64,000 bases of DNA from Fen-1254 sp963778945 (GTDB lineage Bacteria > Bacteroidota > Ignavibacteria > UBA10030). This document shows, one piece after another, positions 19,243 through 28,230 of the stretch. A program made the translations under genes and the position numbers. The stretch spans positions 13,977-77,976 of the forward strand of contig CAVZWL010000026.1 of NCBI GenBank assembly GCA_963778945.1, in the 5' to 3' direction. How positions within the stretch are numbered: the first letter of the stretch is position 1; every line of letters begins with the position of its first letter. A model generated the notes under the pieces. That model made no database searches, was not told the DNA's origin, and was given only the letters and a program-made list of their open reading frames with translations.

Positions 19243-21481
19243 ATGCACATGAAGTTTCTTCAAGATCTTAATCCGATTCAGCAGGATGCCGTAAAAGCTG
19301 CAAACGGTCCGGTTATGATTATTGCCGGCGCCGGGAGCGGAAAAACGCGCGTACTGACATACCGTATTGCCTACCTGATGGCCTGCGGCGTGCCTGCGCA
19401 TCAAATTCTTGCCCTGACCTTTACCAATAAAGCTGCAAAAGAAATGAAAACGCGAATAGCCGCGCTTGTCGGAGAGGACGCCGGCAATCTCTGGATGGGA
19501 ACGTTCCATTCAATGTTCGCGAGGGTTTTACGCAAGGAATGCATGCATCTGAAATTTACACCTGCGTTTACCATTTACGACTCCGATGATTCTCTCAGCG
19601 TCATCAAAAAGGTTATGGATCGATTGAATATACCGGTCCAGCAGTTTCCCGCTCAGGCAGTCCGCTCGCGCATCAGCAATGCCAAAAATCAATATCTTTC
19701 CCCGGAGCAGGCAGGCGCTCTCGCAGCAGACTTATTTTCGGAAAAAGTTTCACTTGTCTATGCGGAATATCAGAAGACCCTGCAGCAGAACAATGCAATG
19801 GATTTTGACGATCTGCTCATCAAGCCGATTGAATTGTTTGAGAAGAAGAAGGATGTGCTCGAAAAATATCAGCACCGGTTTCAAATTCATACTTGTCGAC
19901 GAATTTCAGGATACCAACAAAGCGCAATATCGGGTCATACGAATGCTCGGAGAGCCGCAGAATAATATTGCTGTAGTGGGAGACGATGCGCAGAGTATTT
20001 ATTCGTTCCGAGGTGCGGATATACGCAATATCCTGGAATTTGAAAAAGATTATCCGAAATGCTCGACCTTCCGGCTCGAACAGAATTACCGGTCGACCAA
20101 ATCGATTATCGGCATCGCGGACTGCTTAATCCGGTTCAATAAAAAGCAACTGAAGAAAGATCTTTGGACATCGAACCCTCTGGGGGAACCTGTGACCGTC
20201 ATGCGCTGCTCCGACGACCGTGAAGAAGGGGCGACCATCGTCCGCGCACTTCATCTGGAATGTCACAATCGGAAGCTCGATTTAAAAGATTTTGCCGTTC
20301 TTTACCGCACCAATGCCCAGTCCCGGACGATTGAAGATGCCCTGCGTAAAAACGCCATTCCCTATGAAATTGTCGGGGGCATCCGGTTCTACGAGCGCAA
20401 GGAAATCAAGGATGTACTGGCGTATTTCCGTCTCATTGCCAATCAGAGTGATGAGGAAAGCCTGCTGCGTATTATCAATTATCCGGCTCGCGGTATCGGC
20501 GATACATCAATCGAGCGGCTGCAGCTGCATGCTGCGAAAATTAAGTCGCCGTTGTTCGTCATACTTGCTTCAGTCGAAGGCATAGAAAATATAACTGAAC
20601 GCGCAAAATCCAGCATCAAACAATTTAAAACGTTTATCGAAAAGTACATCGCGCTGCGGAAGGAAATGTCCATGAGCGAATGGACCCGGTCTCTGGTCGA
20701 TGAACTCGGCATCCTGCCCATGTATAAGGAAGAGCGTACGGCAGAAGCAATGAGCCGGTGGGAGAATGTTCACGAACTTTTATCTGCTATATCGGAATTC
20801 AGCCATGAACACCCCGAATCGACACTGGAGCAGTTTCTTGAGGAGGTCTCGCTTGTTTCCGATATCGATACTTGGGAAGGTGAACGAAACGCCGTCACGC
20901 TTATGACGCTCCATGCGAGCAAAGGTCTGGAATTTCCCGTCGTCTTTATCGCTGGACTCGAAGAAGGTCTGCTCCCTTTTTATTCCGGAACTATTGAAAC
21001 CGGAGACATTGAAGAAGAGCGGCGGCTTCTCTACGTCGGTATAACGCGGGCAGAGCAGAAACTTTACATGACGCATACTGAACTCCGCTATCGGTACGGC
21101 GATATTACGTATCCGGGCGAATCGAGATTTCTTTCCGAACTCGGGGAAAAAAATATCGAACGTGTGAGTTTTCGAAAGCCGAAACGAGTTTCCGCCGAAC
21201 CTTTGTTCGATTCCGACAATACCCGCCCGCTTGTAAAGAAATTGACTCATACGAGTAAAGTTGAAGAACATCAATTTAACGACGCAATGCCGGATTACGA
21301 GTCTGAATCTCAGGTGCAGTTCGAAATAAAAAGGGGTTCCATCGTTCAGCATGAAATGTTCGGTCGGGGCCGGGTTGCTGAAATTCAGGGCCGCGGAGAT
21401 GCGCAGAAAGTCGTTGTGCAGTTCGACCGTGTCGGCATAAAAAGCCTCGTTGTCAAATACGCAAACCTCCGCCCGGTGTAA
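19243..21481 (+). CDS. pcrA: UvrD/PcrA-type 3'-5' DNA helicase (one frame break)
   Basis: Superfamily 1A helicase for repair and replication restart. The first piece carries LNPIQQDAV (Q motif), Walker A AGAGSGKT and motif Ia ALTFTNKAAKEM. After a frame change near 19880 follow LVDEFQDTN (motif II), GDDAQSIYSFRGAD (III), LEQNYRST (IV), VTLMTLHASKGLEFPVVF (V) and ERRLLYVGITRA (VI). The C-terminus (GSIVQHEMFGRGRVAEIQG to NLRPV) is the Tudor-like domain of PcrA. Reconstructed length about 745. That terminal domain is duplicated downstream. Confidence 0.92.
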
Positions 21482-21526
21482 CCCGCTTCTTTTAGATGCA
21501 ACGTTTTTCCCCGGCTTCAATCATCA

Positions 21527-21812
21527 TGATTTTCTCAATCATATCTATTCAACCCAAAAGAAGACACACTCAGCTCCGATACCTTTCCAAGGTGGTCAAA
21601 AAAGTATAAAAATTTCTTAGGAAATCGATGTATTTTCAGGACACCTTTCCAAGGTGTGTAGAACTTCAATTCTAATAATTTTCTCAATCATATCTATTCA
21701 ACCCAAAAGAAGACACCTCAGCTCCGATACCTTTCCAAGGTGGTCAAAAAAATATGCAAATTCCTTAGAAATCATGATGTATTTTCAAGACACCTTTCCA
21801 AGGTGTATGGAA
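21527..21812 (+). repeat. Tandem repeat downstream of pcrA, units A and B
   Basis: Two units of about 145 bases, each starting ATTTTCTCAATCATATCTATT and containing two ACCTTTCCAAGGT palindromes about 62 bases apart (21581 and 21643; 21729 and 21792). The spacer between the palindromes is also conserved (GGTGGTCAAAAAA, then CTTAG, then ATGTATTTTCA). Confidence 0.85.
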
Positions 21813-21950
21813 TGAAATTTTCGGTCGGGGCCGTGTAGCTGAGGTTCAGGGCCGCGGAGATGCGCAGAAAGTCGTTGTGCAGTTCGACCGTGTCGGCATA
21901 AAAAGCCTCGTTGTCAAATACGCAAACCTCCGCCCGGTGTAACCCGCTTC
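21813..21950 (+). pseudogene. Duplicated 3' end of pcrA (Tudor-like domain fragment)
   Basis: This segment repeats the last ~125 bases of pcrA, including its TAA at 21938-21942 region, and then the same 3' flank. The first ~30 bases have several mismatches to the parent, while everything from CAGGGCCGCGGAGATGCG onward looks identical. There is no start codon context, so it is not a gene. The near identity implies a recent duplication or ongoing gene conversion. Confidence 0.85.
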
Positions 21951-22135
21951 TTTTAGATGCAACGTTTTTCCCCGGCTTCAATCATCATGATTTTCTCAGG
22001 CATATCTGTTTAATCCAAAAGCAGCCACCCTCAGCTCCGACACCTTTCCAAGGTGGTCAAAAAAATATGCAAATTCCTTAGAAAACATGATGTATTTTCA
22101 AAACACCTTTCCAAGGTGTATGGGAGGTGGGTGGA
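21951..22135 (+). repeat. Tandem repeat downstream of pcrA, unit C
   Basis: Third copy of the palindrome-pair unit, following the duplicated pcrA tail in the same relative position as unit A follows the real gene. ACCTTTCCAAGGT occurs at 22042 and 22105. Unit C resembles unit B more closely in the spacer (AATATGCAAATTCCTTAG). Confidence 0.85.
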
Positions 22136-22197
22136 CTAAAGAGTCCATATTCAAAGTGCATTTATCACCATTGGTTAAAAAAACAAGGAGTGTACGA

Positions 22198-22266
22198 GTG
22201 AAAAAATATATGCTTTTGGTTATTTACGGCACGGTTTTTTGGGTTTTTGTCACAAGCCCGTCGTGA
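22198..22266 (+). pseudogene. 22-codon signal-peptide-like stub
   Basis: GTG start 8 bases after AAGGAG, encoding a very hydrophobic peptide: KKYMLLVIYGTVFW then VFVTSPS and TGA. It looks like an export signal with nothing behind it. It could be a leader peptide, or the surviving N-terminus of a secreted protein whose type IX sorting tail remains at 23777-23920. Confidence 0.35.
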
Positions 22267-22320
22267 ATTTACGACACGTTCTTATCAATTTTACGACAAG
22301 CTTTTGGTGAAATTACGACA
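22266..22320 (+). promoter_or_regulatory. Three direct repeats with 22-bp period
   Basis: The hexamer ACGACA, preceded each time by an AT-rich ATTT-like stretch, occurs at 22271, 22293 and 22315, exactly 22 bases (about two helix turns) apart. It lies immediately upstream of a good sigma70-like promoter, the expected place for a cooperative regulator. Confidence 0.5.
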
Positions 22321-22329
22321 GACAATGGC

Positions 22330-22358
22330 TTGACATAGTTATAGATAAATCGTAGTAT
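22330..22358 (+). promoter_or_regulatory. Sigma70-like promoter of the 22450 lipoprotein gene
   Basis: TTGACA at 22330-22335, 17-base spacer, TAGTAT at 22353-22358. The ATG follows 92 bases later. The three 22-bp-spaced repeats end ten bases upstream. Confidence 0.6.
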
Positions 22359-22449
22359 TTTCGTGTTATATCACTCTAATAAATCCACCACGCTCAACAT
22401 AATTATTTTCCAATTTCTATATCGTTTTTGTAGAAAGAACACCCAAATA

Positions 22450-23778
22450 ATGATAACACGAATATTCCTCGGTAGTTGTATGGCTTTACTTATTATTGGA
22501 TTTGGATGCCATAACGGCAATCCTATTTCTTCAATTATTCAACCTATGACATTAACTGTAGAGGAAGTGAGCTGCACGCAAGTGTGGCTGAATATATCTG
22601 TCGATAATGTTGCCCATCCAATCGTTACATTAGAACGTAACAGCGCTATCTTCGACACTATATTCATGACTACAACAGATACGACAGTTGTGGATGCGAA
22701 TGTAAAAGCAGGACAAACCTATAACTATACCGCACGTCTTTTGAATAACTCATTCACAAGAACAGTCCAGATTAAAACCTTGGATTCAACATCTCATGCA
22801 ATAACGTGGCACGTTGATACGCTTGGAGCAGAAGGATACGTGAACGATGTTTGGATATTTAATAAAGACAGCGCTCTTGCCGTTGGACAGATTTATTTAA
22901 ACAACGCGAATGGGCAATCAGACAAAGAAAACCCATATAGTATCGCGCGATGGAATGGACAAAATTGGCGGCTTCAAAAAATCTATGACAATAACAATCA
23001 GATTATTCCTGAATTACAAGGAATATTTTCATTTAGTGGTACGGATATTTGGCTTGCAGATGGAGGTGTGCATCATTGGGATGGGATTTCTTCTCAAACA
23101 AGTGCATCGTATGGTCGTATTGCCTTAATTGGAGGCGTAGACAACGGACAATCCATCGCCAAACTTTGGGGAACGAGTTCGAATAATATTTACGGGGTAG
23201 GTTATAAAGGAATGATCGCTCATTTTAATGGTTTCAGCTGGACCAAAATAAAAAGTAATACCACAGTTGACTTGCAGGATATATGGGGAACAGATGCAAA
23301 CCATATTTGGGCAACGGGAACAAACGATGTTGATGGTCACAGCGTAGTCTTGCAATGCGATGGCACAAACTGGACGACAATTTATGACTCGGCGACTCAG
23401 CCGGTAAAAATGCAGTTTGCATTTACTTCATTATGGACGGACATACAAAATAAATTATGGTTAGTTGGCGAAACCCCTCTACGGCAATGGAACTTATCTA
23501 CGAATTTATTCACAGCAATAACTACAGGACAAGGATGGATTTCCTCCTGCATCCGCGGGACTGCAGAAAATGATATATTTATTGTCGGTCAGGTTGGTGA
23601 ATGTGCTCATTTTAATGGAATAAGCTGGTATATATATCCCGATCTAAAGGCAATGAATAATGGATCGGCTCTTGTTCTCTTCTTAACAGTTTGTCCGACT
23701 CAAAACTTTGTTGCTCTAGGAGGACAATTCTTCACAGGATCGAATGGTTTTCCAGTTGTAATGAGAGGATATAGGTAA
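22450..23778 (+). CDS. Putative lipoprotein with Fn3-like and beta-propeller regions
   Basis: The N-terminus MITRIFLGSCMALLIIGFGC is a lipoprotein signal with the modified Cys at residue 20. Residues ~35-115 look like a fibronectin-III-type domain (LTVEEVSCTQVWLNI, TYNYTARLLNN). The rest contains propeller-like repeats rich in W and G (VNDVWIFNKDSALAVG, KLWGTSSNNIYGVG, QDIWGTDANHIWATG, FTSLWTDIQNKLWLVG). ATG 22450 is preferred over an upstream TTG because it starts the signal. Base composition is clearly more AT-rich than its neighbours, suggesting acquisition. No catalytic residues seen; a surface or periplasmic binding role is a guess. Confidence 0.7.
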   Translation: MITRIFLGSCMALLIIGFGCHNGNPISSIIQPMTLTVEEVSCTQVWLNISVDNVAHPIVTLERNSAIFDTIFMTTTDTTVVDANVKAGQTYNYTARLLNNSFTRTVQIKTLDSTSHAITWHVDTLGAEGYVNDVWIFNKDSALAVGQIYLNNANGQSDKENPYSIARWNGQNWRLQKIYDNNNQIIPELQGIFSFSGTDIWLADGGVHHWDGISSQTSASYGRIALIGGVDNGQSIAKLWGTSSNNIYGVGYKGMIAHFNGFSWTKIKSNTTVDLQDIWGTDANHIWATGTNDVDGHSVVLQCDGTNWTTIYDSATQPVKMQFAFTSLWTDIQNKLWLVGETPLRQWNLSTNLFTAITTGQGWISSCIRGTAENDIFIVGQVGECAHFNGISWYIYPDLKAMNNGSALVLFLTVCPTQNFVALGGQFFTGSNGFPVVMRGYR

Positions 23779-23920
23779 AATAAAAACCGCAGCAGGTCAG
23801 TATACGGCCGTCTTTGACGGTTCACACTATGCCAGCGGCGTATATTTTGTCCGCATGATGGTGCAGGGAGTGAATTCAAAGCAATTGGTAAAAACACTGA
23901 AAATACAGATGCTGAAATAG
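23777..23920 (+). pseudogene. Orphan type IX secretion C-terminal sorting tail
   Basis: Reading in another frame from the end of the lipoprotein gene gives GQYTAVFDGSHYASGVYFVR followed by QLVKTLKIQMLK and a stop. This is the end of a T9SS sorting domain (Por secretion tail), whose usual first half (NPFNP...) is absent. It lacks its own start. Either it is the remnant of a secreted protein disrupted here, or the lipoprotein gene shifts frame into it; the missing first half favours a remnant. Confidence 0.65.
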
Positions 23921-23943
23921 CTCTGTGATTTATTGAAGAAATA

Positions 23944-23990
23944 TCGCCGCCTGTTACGGCAATACTAAGATGATAGGCGGCGAGTTTTCT
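23944..23990. terminator. Bidirectional terminator between converging genes
   Basis: 9-bp perfect stem TCGCCGCCT / AGGCGGCGA with a 22-base loop, followed on the plus strand by GTTTTCT and on the minus strand by TATTTCTTC. It sits between the T9SS tail and the bshA stop codon. Confidence 0.65.
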
Positions 23991-24015
23991 ATAAGGGGGA
24001 AAAAGGCACTCTTGT

Positions 24016-25136
24016 TTAAGGCGTCGATAGGATCTTCTCGTAATAACTTTCATATTGCGGAACGATCTTTGTCGATTCGAATTCCTCTGCACGTTTCCGG
24101 GCAGCTTCGGAGAACATTTTATGCTTGACCGGATTGGAAAGCAGGTCGATGGCATAGCGAGCCATGCGCTCGACGTCGCCGATTTCCGCAATAAAACCTG
24201 TCTGTCCGTGTATCTGCAGTTCCGGCAGTCCGCCGACGCTGGTCGATATAACGGGGACTTCGCATGCCATCGCTTCAAGCGCGGCAAGGCCGAAACTTTC
24301 CGATTGGCTCGGCATGAGGAACAAATCTGCAGTTGAGAGAAGAGGGACAATTTCCACCTGCTTGCCGAGAAATCGCACTTTGTTTTCAATGCCCAGTTCG
24401 CGGCAGAGAATTTCGCATTGCGAGCGGTCGGGACCGTCGCCGATGAGAAGAAGTATGCTGGGTACTTTTTCTGCACTTCATTGAAGATGCGTATGACGTC
24501 TGCGACGCGCTTTACGGGCCGGAAATTCGACGTGTGCGCAACGACCTTCTGTCCGTCGGCGCCCGACTTGACGCAAAAAATGTCGGATGGTGTCCGCTTG
24601 TATTTTGCGGTGTCGATAAAATTCGGAATAACGGCAATGTCTTTATCGATGCCGTAATTCGTCTGTGTCTTTTCCTTGAGAAACCGCGAGACCGCAGTAA
24701 CGCCGTCGCTTTGTTCGATGCTGAACTTCATAATAGGCAAAAAGCTCGGTTCCAGACCGACTAATGTGATATCTGTCCCGTGAAGCGTCGTGACGATTTT
24801 TAAGTTTGTATCGTGCAGGATTTGTTTTGCCAGATAAGCGCTTGTGGCATGCGGGAGTGCATAATGACAATGGAGTATGTCCAGTTTCTCATACCGGGCG
24901 ACTTCAACCATCTTACTGGCAAGCGCAAGTGTGTAGAGAGGAAACTCGAATACAGGATAATTAGCCATTTCGACTTCGTGATAGACAATGTTATCCTGAA
25001 ATCCGCTCAAGCGCATCGGCAGCGCATAACTGATAAAATGAATGGAATGACCCCGGTGGGCAAGTTCCTTGCCGAGCTCGGTCGCAACAACGCCGCTTCC
25101 GCCGTATGTCGGGTAACATGTAATGCCGATCTTCAT
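24016..25136 (-). CDS. bshA: N-acetyl-alpha-D-glucosaminyl L-malate synthase BshA (one frame break)
   Basis: GT4-fold glycosyltransferase joining UDP-GlcNAc to L-malate, the first step of bacillithiol synthesis. The N-terminus MKIGITCYPTYGGSGVVATE and ISYALPMRLSGF are close to the BshA consensus. LHGTDITLVG and NFRPVKRVADVIRIF follow. A frame change near 24462 leads into SILLLIGDGPDRS, SESFGLAALEAMACEVPVI (donor-binding E..E motif) and SVGGLPE. ATG 25136 is chosen because AAGGA lies 6 bases before it; the in-frame ATG at 25142 has no room for a ribosome site. bshC is not in the window. Confidence 0.9.
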
Positions 25137-25154
25137 TTTCATCCTTAAATGTGC

Positions 25155-25562
25155 TTACTTTGTTTTAAACCAATTCTCAGTCTTCAATCCGTTGATTCGG
25201 TTAAATTCTTTCAAATTATTGGTTACAAGCTTTACATCATTTGCAAGAGCAATTGCGGCAATAAGCATATCCATTGAGCCAATTATTCTACCAGATTGTT
25301 CCAATTTATATCGAATGTATCCATATTGTTTTGCAGCATTTGCGTCGAAGGATAGTATAACGAGTGGCCTGATGAAGTTTTCGATGGTTTGTTTGTTCTG
25401 TTCGATATGTCGGCTCTTTTCGGCCCCGAATAATAATTCCGCAAGAGTAATTGATGAAACGGCAATATCTCCGGGATTCAACGCCTCAAAATACGCCTCA
25501 GCATTTTTTATTAATCCTTTGAGCAGATAAATGCATGTATCCGTGTCGAGCAGATACTTCAT
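25155..25562 (-). CDS. vapC: VapC-type PIN-domain toxin
   Basis: 135-residue PIN ribonuclease of a type II toxin-antitoxin pair. The N-terminal LLDTDTCIYLL gives the first acidic residues, ITLAELLFGA the conserved Glu, and GSMDMLIAAIALAND the C-terminal Asp. Its ATG overlaps the stop of the upstream vapB (25559-25562), so the antitoxin is translated first. It likely cleaves tRNA or rRNA; the target is not readable from sequence. Confidence 0.9.
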   Translation of the reverse strand: MKYLLDTDTCIYLLKGLIKNAEAYFEALNPGDIAVSSITLAELLFGAEKSRHIEQNKQTIENFIRPLVILSFDANAAKQYGYIRYKLEQSGRIIGSMDMLIAAIALANDVKLVTNNLKEFNRINGLKTENWFKTK

Positions 25563-25789
25563 GATAGCTTTTCACGACGTTGATATTTCGGCTGGATGCG
25601 TTTATTGGGGAAGTCTTCGGAAATCGATCCCAGGCTCTCAAGAAGCGGCTTCCATGATGTACTTGTTTCGAGCAAAAGAACTCCGCCTTTGACCGGCTGT
25701 ATGTAGACTTCTTTGGACGTGAACCGATATTTTTTCGGCAGCCGAACCGCCTGGCTTCCTCCGTTTGTAAATATTTTTGCAGTGTTCAT
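25559..25789 (-). CDS. vapB: VapB-type antitoxin (SpoVT/AbrB-like fold)
   Basis: 76 residues. The N-terminus MNTAKIFTNGGSQAVRLPKK is the standard VapB DNA-binding swapped-hairpin sequence; the C-terminal half would wrap the toxin. ATG 25789 lies 6 bases after AAAGGA; an upstream ATG at 25813 is in frame but poorer. Likely autoregulates the pair. Confidence 0.9.
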   Translation of the reverse strand: MNTAKIFTNGGSQAVRLPKKYRFTSKEVYIQPVKGGVLLLETSTSWKPLLESLGSISEDFPNKRIQPKYQRREKLS

Positions 25790-25866
25790 AGGATCCTTTA
25801 AAAATAGATACAAATAGTATATATAAATTATAAGTCAGACGCAAACAAGAGACATCCGGCATGGCT

Positions 25867-26706
25867 TTAAAAATCGCGGCGCGAAAAATACCAGACCGAT
25901 AATACATACATCAAAACAGCGGAACCAAGCGAGTACAGATACGGCATAAATGTAAACTCGGGTGTGGCCGGGAAAAGTGCAGATTTAATGATAACCCTCG
26001 AGGAATTCTCCAGCATTGCATTGAGCTGCGGCGTCAGATAATAAAGTGCATCGAGCAGGCGATGATAGACAACATTGTTCCATAAAATATAAAGACCATG
26101 TTCACGCGCTTCTAATCCCCACGAAATGAACATGAAGCAAAAAGAGATGAGAACAGTAAATCCGGTACTGCGTGTAATAAGGCCGACTATCGTTACAACA
26201 GAATAAAAACAAGCAAATGCAAAAAAGACATAGATGAGCGAGGAAAGGAATGCCCAATGCCATACGCCGAGCTTCAGTCCGAAAACCGTCCAGACACCGG
26301 CAAAAAAGTAAATAAGATTCAATCCGATTCCTGCCGTTGCTCCGAATGAACGGGAAAGCAGCAGTTCCAGCCGCGAAAGCGGTTTGCTGAGGAATAAATC
26401 GATCGTTCCTTTTTCCAGCATGTCCGGAATCAAACCGGAGACGCCGAAAACACCGAAAAGCAAAATAAATTGAACGGAAAGATGATGCAGCGTGTAGAGA
26501 AGGAATTCAACAAGGCCGGCATTGCCGATCGGTTTGCCGCTGAAAGGAATTCCGAACATGGTGATAAGCTCCGGGTCGTTCGGCGATCTGGTAATACCGA
26601 GAGCAAGGATGATCAGAATAAATGTTGCAATCGCGAAATAAAAAATCAGCGTGCCTTTTCGGACGGTTTCAAGAATCGTAAAACGAAACATACCCCAGAA
26701 TCTCAC
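25867..26706 (-). CDS. ABC-2 type transporter permease
   Basis: 279 residues with about six membrane spans. It begins MFRFTILETVRKGTLIFYF and contains PDMLEKGTIDLFLSKPLSRLELL, which is typical of ABC-2 permeases of the NatB/CcmB-like class. It is coupled to the ATPase gene upstream (stop/start overlap at 26703-26706). Substrate unknown. Confidence 0.85.
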   Translation of the reverse strand: MRFWGMFRFTILETVRKGTLIFYFAIATFILIILALGITRSPNDPELITMFGIPFSGKPIGNAGLVEFLLYTLHHLSVQFILLFGVFGVSGLIPDMLEKGTIDLFLSKPLSRLELLLSRSFGATAGIGLNLIYFFAGVWTVFGLKLGVWHWAFLSSLIYVFFAFACFYSVVTIVGLITRSTGFTVLISFCFMFISWGLEAREHGLYILWNNVVYHRLLDALYYLTPQLNAMLENSSRVIIKSALFPATPEFTFMPYLYSLGSAVLMYVLSVWYFSRRDF

Positions 26707-27637
26707 TTGTTGTTTTCTCCTTGGACAAGCTTGATAAAATAGTCTTCAAGCGAAGTTTTTTGCTGCGTCATCCCTTCGATGCCGATACCTGCCGTGCGCA
26801 GCGCATCGATGACGGGATTCAGTTCTGTTTTATCGTTGAGCGAAATATCCAGACGATTGTTCTCGTACGTAACCGATGGAAGCGAAGATTTGAACCGTTC
26901 CTCCAGCGCAAGCGGCAGATGCGCGGAAAGCTGTATGGAGTACAAAGTTTCTGTGATGTTATTTCCGCAATCGTTCCCGTCCGTATAACCCTGCCTTCGT
27001 TAAGTATGGCCACCCGGTCGCTGATGAGCTCGACTTCCGAAAGTAAATGGGAATTTAAAAAGATCGTTGTACCTTGCGATTTTAAGCCGATGAGCAAATC
27101 GCGTATTTCTTTTCTGCCGACCGGATCGACTCCGTCCGTCGGCTCGTCCAGAAAAAGAAGCTTTGGATTATTCATCAATGCTTGCGCCAGACCCAAACGC
27201 TGGAGCATGCCCTTTGAATATTTTTTTGTCTTGACCTTTGCCCACTGAACCAATCCGACCGTTTCCAGCAATGTTTGCGCCCTGGGCCGCAATTCCGATT
27301 CGGGCAGTCCGTTCAGCCGCCCGAAAAAGAGCAGCGTATCGAGTCCGTTGAGAAACTGCGGATAGCGGTGATTTTCCGGCAGGTAACCGCACATTTCGCG
27401 TACCGAACGTATTTTAACGGATTGTCCGAAGATTTCCGCTTTTCCAGCCGTTGCGTGAACGATGGAGAGCATGAGTTTGATAAATGTCGTTTTTCCGGCT
27501 CCGTTCGGACCGAGAAGACCGAAAATCTCGCCCTCTTCGACTTCCAGAGAAACTTTATCGAGTGCGAGTATGTTATATTTCTTGAAGAACCCGGAGCGGT
27601 ATTGTTTGCTCAGTTCTTCTGTTTGAAGTGCTTTCAT
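26703..27637 (-). CDS. ABC transporter ATP-binding protein (one frame break)
   Basis: Walker A GPNGAGKTT near residue 41, a signature-like KYSKGMLQRLGLAQAL, Walker B LLFLDEPTDGVDP, and the H-loop as FLNSHLLSEVE. A frame change near 26950 is needed to reach the C-terminal accessory domain (SIQLSAHLPLALEERF ... TSLEDYFIKLVQGE), a common ending for DrrA/NatA-type ATPases. ATG 27637 is chosen (MKALQTEELSK), though no good ribosome site is visible; an in-frame ATG at 27673 also exists. Works with the permease at 25867. Confidence 0.85.
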
Positions 27638-27750
27638 AGTATAATAAGGTAGAGAAAAAAAAGTGCACTTCAAAAAATTTTCAAATGAAGAAATTCCTTG
27701 ATTTGCAGGAAATTTCCAAAGATATTTAAATAGAAAGAATATATTTTTTT

Positions 27751-27781
27751 ATGAGAGCGGCAGAATGCTCTCATTTTTTTT
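27751..27781 (+). terminator. Terminator-like hairpin in the rrf2 leader
   Basis: Perfect 8-bp stem ATGAGAGC / GCTCTCAT, 8-base loop, then eight Ts on the plus strand. It ends 30 bases before the rrf2 start, although no plus-strand gene lies upstream. A palindrome GGAAATTTCC sits about 40 bases before it. Confidence 0.6.
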
Positions 27782-27811
27782 ACAGAATATAGGACTGATT
27801 AAGTCGTATTT

Positions 27812-28216
27812 ATGCTGCAGCTCTCGAAAAAAGTTGAATACGGTCTGATGGCGCTCAGGCACATGGCTTTGAATCCATCCGGTCAATTTTTTACGGCAAA
27901 AGAAATTGCTGTGCGCTGCGATATTCCGTACGAGCTGCTGGCGAAGGTTTTGCAGAAATTATCGAAGGCGGGACTTCTCGTATCGCTTCAGGGGATGCGC
28001 GGCGGATATTCGCTTGCGCGAAGGCCGAATGAATTGCAGGTTTCGAAAATTATTCAGGTTATCGAAGAAGAGAAACCGACGATTACGGAATGTTATGCGG
28101 AAGGGATGGACAACTGTTCGATTTACGAATCATGCACCATCCGCCGCCCTCTGGAAAAAATGCAGCACAATCTCAATGTACTTCTTGAAAATACGACACT
28201 GGAACAGATCATATAG
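27812..28216 (+). CDS. Rrf2-family transcriptional regulator of the suf operon
   Basis: 134 residues. The winged helix shows KEIAVRCDIPYELLAKVLQKL and the Rrf2 signature SLQGMRGGYSLAR. Three cysteines (Cys94, Cys102, Cys108) lie in the [Fe-S]-binding loop region, as in IscR/SufR-type sensors. It is 14 bases upstream of sufB, so it is almost certainly the Fe-S-responsive regulator of this operon. Whether it is IscR- or SufR-like cannot be decided here. Confidence 0.88.
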   Translation: MLQLSKKVEYGLMALRHMALNPSGQFFTAKEIAVRCDIPYELLAKVLQKLSKAGLLVSLQGMRGGYSLARRPNELQVSKIIQVIEEEKPTITECYAEGMDNCSIYESCTIRRPLEKMQHNLNVLLENTTLEQII

Positions 28217-28230
28217 AAACGCAAATACCT

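Noticed and set aside
20780..21520. Long open frame on the minus strand within pcrA, with a similar one at 21772-21981
   Set aside because: It is the antisense shadow of pcrA. The second resembles the first only because the pcrA end is duplicated.
21581..22117. Regularly spaced palindromes resembling a CRISPR array
   Set aside because: Only a 13-base palindrome repeats, spacing alternates (62, 86, 63, 250, 63), and the 'spacers' are copies of each other. No cas genes are in the window; the Cas4-like DUF2779 gene is 32 kb away.
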